The notes beneath the pieces were generated by a model. That model was not told where the DNA came from. It searched no databases and saw only the letters and a list, made by a program, of their open reading frames with translations. Source: Gonium pectorale (Eukaryota > Chlorophyta > Chlorophyceae > Chlamydomonadales > Volvocaceae). Taken from it: DNA of 11,404 nucleotides. Positions 8,701 through 11,404 of this stretch are shown piece by piece. The position numbers and the translations under genes are program-made. Within the stretch, counting starts at the first letter, position 1. Every line of letters begins with the position of its first letter. The stretch is taken from positions 41,251-52,654 of the forward strand of contig LSYV01000159.1 in NCBI GenBank assembly GCA_001584585.1. The letters run 5' to 3'.

Positions 8701-10938
8701 AAACTATAACCCTACTAGTTAGTTAGGGTTTTCAAGTAGGGTTAGTTGTACCAGTTCAGTACATAAACACACAAACCCACCACTAAAACCATACCGCCTC
8801 CCGCAATTACCTTCTTGTCATCTTGTTTGGCCTTCCATACGTGGGCCACTTTAGGGTTCTTATGGCACACCGCGGCTGGACAGAAAACAAGACCTTCCTC
8901 CGTTGCTGGGATGTCCTTGTGGTACAGCCCGTACTTGTCCATGCCCAGTTTGGCGAACGCCACAATTACGGCTGCATCAGGCAATCTCCAGCGCAGGTGG
9001 CAACTGCGCAAAAGACCTCGCTCCCATTTGCGCTGGTAGTTCTGCGATAGGTCGTCGATGGTCTCCATGTCGAAGGCCCCTTCCCCATCCGGCCCAAGAT
9101 CATTGAAGAACGAAATGATGATCTTATCGTCCTGAGTAAAATAGATTGGGGACGTGGCATGGGGCTTTAGAAAAATACATAGAGTAGTGCTTAATATGAC
9201 TCTCTACACGCTTGCATGCTTGATACTCATGAAGTAGACTGGCTATTCATATGAATATAACAATTGAACATGCAAAAGGCACCTCCACTTACAATATACT
9301 CGGACTCCAGGTTGAAGCAGTCCTTGCCGTGCCGTCCTGACGTGAGCAGCTCCTCGGCCGCGTCGATCTCTACCTGGATGTCGTCTGGGATCTCGCCGAT
9401 CTGCAGCCTCTTGTCAGGGAACTCGAACGGATGCTTCACCTGAGAATGAGTCACGTTAGTTGTCTTTAGACTTTTTCAGTCCATCATTGATGAATACCTA
9501 GTTATAAACTCCGCTTTGCTATTTTATAGCTCCTGTACGATTTCGCTCCTATAAGGTATTCATGCAGTCACAAGTACTCCGTACACTGTTATTTGTGACT
9601 ACATACCTTGTGTCTGACGACCGCCTCCTTGTTCCTCAGCTCCTGCAGCACGTCGTCCACCTTCGAACACGCTCTCAACCAGGACGCGTCGTTGTAAAAC
9701 AGCTCCAACTTCTTCAGCTGTTCTTCCCAATCGATCGTCTGCAAGGTCAGTTTACATCCGGCAGGCTTTACCGGCTGTGGTGGCGCCCCACTTCCAAAAG
9801 CCTATCCCCATTCAAAACAACAATTTATCTAGCATGTTGTACTTTAGCACACATTCATCCTCGATTAATGACTTGATTGTTTGTTCGGATCACACTGCCT
9901 TAAGATTCATATAATATATATAGGAGTACAGGTCAAAATTCACCTTATCTTCTTCTCCAGCAGGTTTGCCCTCTCCTCCTGCCGGCTTGACCTGCTCGCC
10001 CGGCTCAGGCTGCGCACTAGCTCCAGTTGTCTACAGGCATTCAAGCAAAAATAAATTCAGATTCAGTTCTTCATCACACATTTGTAAAGGTTTGAAAGTT
10101 GGTTCGTTCATAAAGCACTGACGTTTGCATCAAACATACATAGAATACTGCTATATTTCTCTATACATACATTTAAGGTTTACCTCGGGGACTTGTCCTG
10201 GTCCGGAGCCCTGTCCTCCAGCAGGCTCGTCCTGGTTGCCAAGCACATGCGCCGCCACATCTCCAGCCGGTTTCTATAAGCAACCAAAGCACAACTAATT
10301 AATTGGCATTCCGTAATTGATCGCAAAATTCTCATCGATCACAAAGGAGTCATTTTGTTCAGATCAAAATATTAGGCTATATATAAATATAATATTACTT
10401 GATGCCGATCCGTGTAACAAGCGCCTACGTCAAATTCACCTGAGTGTCTTGACCTGGGCCGTGCGAGTCTTTCTCATCAGCAGGTTTGTCCAGGTTGCCC
10501 TGCATCGACGCCGCCACACCTCCGGCCTGTTCCGTAGGGCATTCAAACATAAACAATTTATTTTGACATCACCATTTCATCACATACTAAGCATCATATA
10601 TTGAACTTTTAAACAACTCCCACAACCGGCTGTTATTGTTTCTTCTATCATTGCCTTCAAGGTCCCTCCTCGTATGTGTTTACCTTTGCTCCAGGCACCA
10701 CTGCTGTGCCTCCACCTTGATCCGCCCCTGGTACATCCGACTGCATTACCGGCGCCTGTGTAGGCGGGCAACTGCCTAATAGGCTGGACCATTCGCCAGC
10801 ATACTCGTCCTGACAAATCAGGCACATAATTAAGTTAGCCAGTGCCTTCCATATCCTTGCTTAACATCAAAACATTTATCGCTTGAATGACCTTACCTCG
10901 TCATGTTCCACAGCAGCTGCTCCCGTTTGATTTGACAT
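2798..10938 (-). CDS. Large 19-exon gene; unrecognised 1604-residue, partly disordered, probably nuclear protein
   Basis: Exons, 5' to 3' on the minus strand: 10897-10938, 10684-10809, 10440-10526, 10184-10273, 9944-10030, 9607-9801, 9293-9439, 8811-9131, 8315-8597, 7947-8080, 6980-7780, 6620-6754, 6102-6470, 5520-5867, 4694-5255, 3589-4334, 3274-3411, 3047-3167, 2798-2880. Acceptors are AG; donors are GT except a GC before the last exon. Phases agree at every junction and the sum is 1605 codons with stop. Residues 57-160 are KPAG-type repeats, 210-504 a higher-complexity segment, about 560-633 a Gly-Ala repeat, 772-1100 a second higher-complexity segment, 1103-1130 acidic. The tail has poly-Pro, 16 Glu (1426-1441), an AT-hook core RGRPP (1474-1478) and basic clusters (PKRQTRQSKK, SRSKKVAK). 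No signal peptide or catalytic motif is seen. A nuclear, DNA-binding role is inferred from the tail only. The start ATG at 10938 is uncertain; an upstream coding exon remains possible. Confidence 0.85.
2881..3046 (-). other. GC-AG intron before the last exon
   Basis: The donor reads GAG-GAAG then GCAAGT, the consensus for rare GC donors, and the acceptor reads GCATCAG. Joining GAA-G to GA-GAC restores Gly and runs into DDEEMSLGAG and then SDEEED before a TGA. Without splicing the frame ends two codons later (GGC AAG TAA), giving a protein that lacks the 26-residue acidic tail, so retention of this intron would yield a shorter form. An ordinary GT two bases further (GTAACA) would break the frame. 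Confidence 0.75.
3589..4334 (-). other. Exon 16: disordered Ala-rich, poly-Pro, poly-Glu and AT-hook tail region
   Basis: This exon encodes residues 1243-1491. In order it holds a Pro-rich start, an Ala/Gly/Ser-rich stretch of about 110 residues, a basic patch (GRGGGKRGKPDD), seven Pro, PKRQTRQSKK, 16 Glu, an acidic Ser stretch, and SRGRGRGGKARGRGRRGRPP. GRGRRGRPP matches the AT-hook core, which binds the minor groove of AT-rich DNA; SKKRALEAE could serve as part of a nuclear localisation signal. The mix is typical of disordered chromatin proteins. Exon 17 (3274-3411) continues with more Lys/Arg and Glu blocks. Confidence 0.7.
3739..3798. repeat. CTC trinucleotide microsatellite encoding poly-Glu
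   Basis: From 3739 to 3786 sixteen consecutive minus-strand codons are GAG or GAA; from about 3757 they are nearly pure GAG. One GCG (Ala) interrupts the tract before two more GAG. Pure triplet runs like this change length easily without breaking the frame. Confidence 0.9.
4335..4693 (-). other. Intron 15 (359 bp), no gene seen
   Basis: This is the longest intron of the gene and interrupts an Ala codon (GCA-G / CC). The donor is GTAGGC and the acceptor CACCACAG. It is AT-rich and holds a telomere-like tract, ccctaaaaaccctaaaac (4561-4578), and a CA-rich run near 4360-4371. I see no other feature. Confidence 0.7.
5911..5950. repeat. 20-bp tandem duplication in intron 13
   Basis: Two adjacent 20-bp copies (5911-5930 and 5931-5950) differ at one base (attgg versus atcgg). 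They contain the words cttcaatgcc and gccaaat. Located in the intron at 5868-6101, close to its acceptor-distal middle; no function is apparent. Confidence 0.85.
6024..6060. repeat. Degenerate telomere-like tract in intron 13
   Basis: A run of A/C-rich words (aaaccaaacc, aaaaacccc, aaaaccctaa, cataaccc) resembles degraded AAAACCCT telomere repeats. It lies about 40 bases before exon 13 in plus coordinates, which is the donor side of this minus-strand intron. Confidence 0.5.
7395..7615. repeat. In-frame Gly-Ala minisatellite in exon 11
   Basis: About 220 bp of GC-only words encode alternating Gly and Ala on the minus strand (residues about 560-633), with Val interruptions in the first half. 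Between about 7400 and 7530 a 21-bp, seven-codon unit repeats about six times, giving GAGAGGA units with point changes (one unit has ATC in place of AGC on the plus strand, removing a Gly or Ala step). It acts as a low-complexity linker between the two more complex parts of the protein. It also opens long Ala/Pro antisense frames that are not genes. Confidence 0.9.
8166..8181. repeat. Telomere-like tract (TTTAGGG type) in intron 9
   Basis: The plus strand reads ttagggtttagggttt, two units of the plant-type telomere repeat, within the intron at 8081-8314. It differs from the TTTTAGGG form seen elsewhere in the window by one T. Confidence 0.6.
8661..8747. repeat. Telomere-like and direct repeats in intron 8
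   Basis: The stretch starts with agggttttagggttttc, then repeats the word agggttttcaag (8669 and 8725), each followed shortly by a gggttag, with copies in both orientations (accctaggttt, taaccctac). It occupies about 40% of the intron at 8598-8810. Confidence 0.6.
9944..10526 (-). other. Exons 3-5: tandemly duplicated 29-30-codon exons
   Basis: Three consecutive phase-0 exons of 87, 90 and 87 bp are separated by introns of 166 and 153 bp. Exons 3 and 4 are plainly related: GGVAASMQGNLDKPADE against GDVAAHVLGNQDEPAGG, with GPGQ near both ends. Exon 5 shares the KPAG words and a Gly/Glu/Pro-rich make-up, and exon 6 begins with another PVKPAG. The unit is hydrophilic and probably disordered. 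Symmetrical phase-0 exons can be added or skipped without a frameshift, so alternative splicing could change repeat number. Confidence 0.7.
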
Positions 10939-11022
10939 TCCGGAGCACCAAAAGTCCTGTTCAGTACATGGGTAATGGTATTATATATAGACAAATCATG
11001 GGTTCACATTAAAGACTGAACG

Positions 11023-11404
11023 GACAGCGTTGTAAGCCCTTTTAACCCCAAGGTACTGCGTTGTTAGCCCTTTTAACTACAGGGGACCGCGTTGTAAGCT
11101 CTTTTAACTATCTTGGACCGCGTTGTAAGACCTTTTGACTCTATGGGACCGCATTGTAAGCCCTTTTGACTCTATGGGACCGCGTTGTAAACCCTTTTAA
11201 CCCCAGGGGACAGCGTTGTAAGCCATTTTCAATCTATGTGACCGCGCTGTAAGCCCATTGAACTCTATGGGACCTCGTTGTAAGCCCTTTTAACCACAGA
11301 GGACCGCGTTGTAAGCCCTTTTACCTCTATTGGACCGCGTTGTAAGCCCTTTTATATCTATGGGACCGCGTTGTAAGCCCTTTTCACGTCTATGGGACCG
11401 CGTT
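11023..11404. repeat. 31-bp minisatellite running off the right edge
   Basis: Twelve full units of 31 bp (the last 32 bp) and a partial thirteenth share the core cgcgttgtaagccc followed by a T-run and a variable half (mostly ctctatggga or ccccagggga types). Units differ at a few positions each, so the array is old enough to have diverged. It starts 85 bp beyond the presumed start codon of the minus-strand gene, placing it in the 5' flank or in an intron before an upstream exon. No ORF of interest runs through it. Confidence 0.95.

Larger units (their letters stand above)
7947..9131 (-). other. Exons 8-10: complex, probably folded segment of the large protein
   Basis: These exons encode residues 259-504, the least repetitive part of the protein. 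It contains many aromatic and charged residues, for example NYQRKWERGLLRSCHLRW, KLGMDKYGLYHKD, GLEQGQALYVPFEHGG, and WYLEQGNFILYNHS joined across a phase-1 intron to VAQEVLDMFPHVDRHTNP. Cys and His (FCPAAVCHK) are present but do not form a clear zinc-finger pattern. No family is recognised; this is the best query for remote homology search. Confidence 0.6.

Overview
The window looks like nuclear DNA of a eukaryote, most likely a green alga or a close plant relative. It holds one long minus-strand gene cut by many short introns with GT-AG (once GC-AG) borders. Its exons look GC-rich and its introns AT-rich. The coding sequence is rich in Ala, Gly and Glu tracts. A TGTAA motif, the usual polyadenylation signal of chlorophytes, lies 46 nt past its stop codon. 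Short telomere-like tracts of the TTTTAGGG and TTTAGGG types sit in several introns. No bacterial operon, tRNA, rRNA or CRISPR array is visible. The exact lineage cannot be fixed from this sequence.

Layout: positions 2-256 (+) are the end of an acidic, Ser/Gly-rich reading frame entering from the left. Positions 257-2797 hold no confident gene but an unusual chain of imperfect inverted repeats. Their centres lie near 638, 940, 1264, 1633, 1907, 2212 and 2534, about 270-370 bp apart (mean about 316). The best hairpins have arms of 40-118 nt that are 81-85% identical. Arms of different hairpins do not look alike. The two arms of one hairpin read as the same peptide on opposite strands, and many of their differences fall at third codon positions. 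Several protein-like but short or broken ORFs lie here (781-1230, 1397-1591, 2377-2640).

Positions 2798-10938 (-) form one gene of 19 exons. The exons join without a frame break into 4815 nt, or 1604 codons plus stop when started at the ATG at 10938. I do not recognise the family. The product has a repeated KPAG-type N-terminal region built from duplicated phase-0 exons, then two more complex segments separated by a Gly-Ala repeat, then a long disordered tail. The tail has Ala-rich, poly-Pro, poly-Glu, AT-hook-like and Lys/Arg-rich parts that suggest a nuclear or chromatin role. Upstream of exon 1, positions 11023-11404 carry a 31-bp minisatellite that runs off the window. It lies either in the 5' flank of this gene or in its first intron.

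The left ORF and the large gene point at each other, so the hairpin chain lies between two convergent 3' ends. The two most interesting items are this chain and the unrecognised multi-exon protein.
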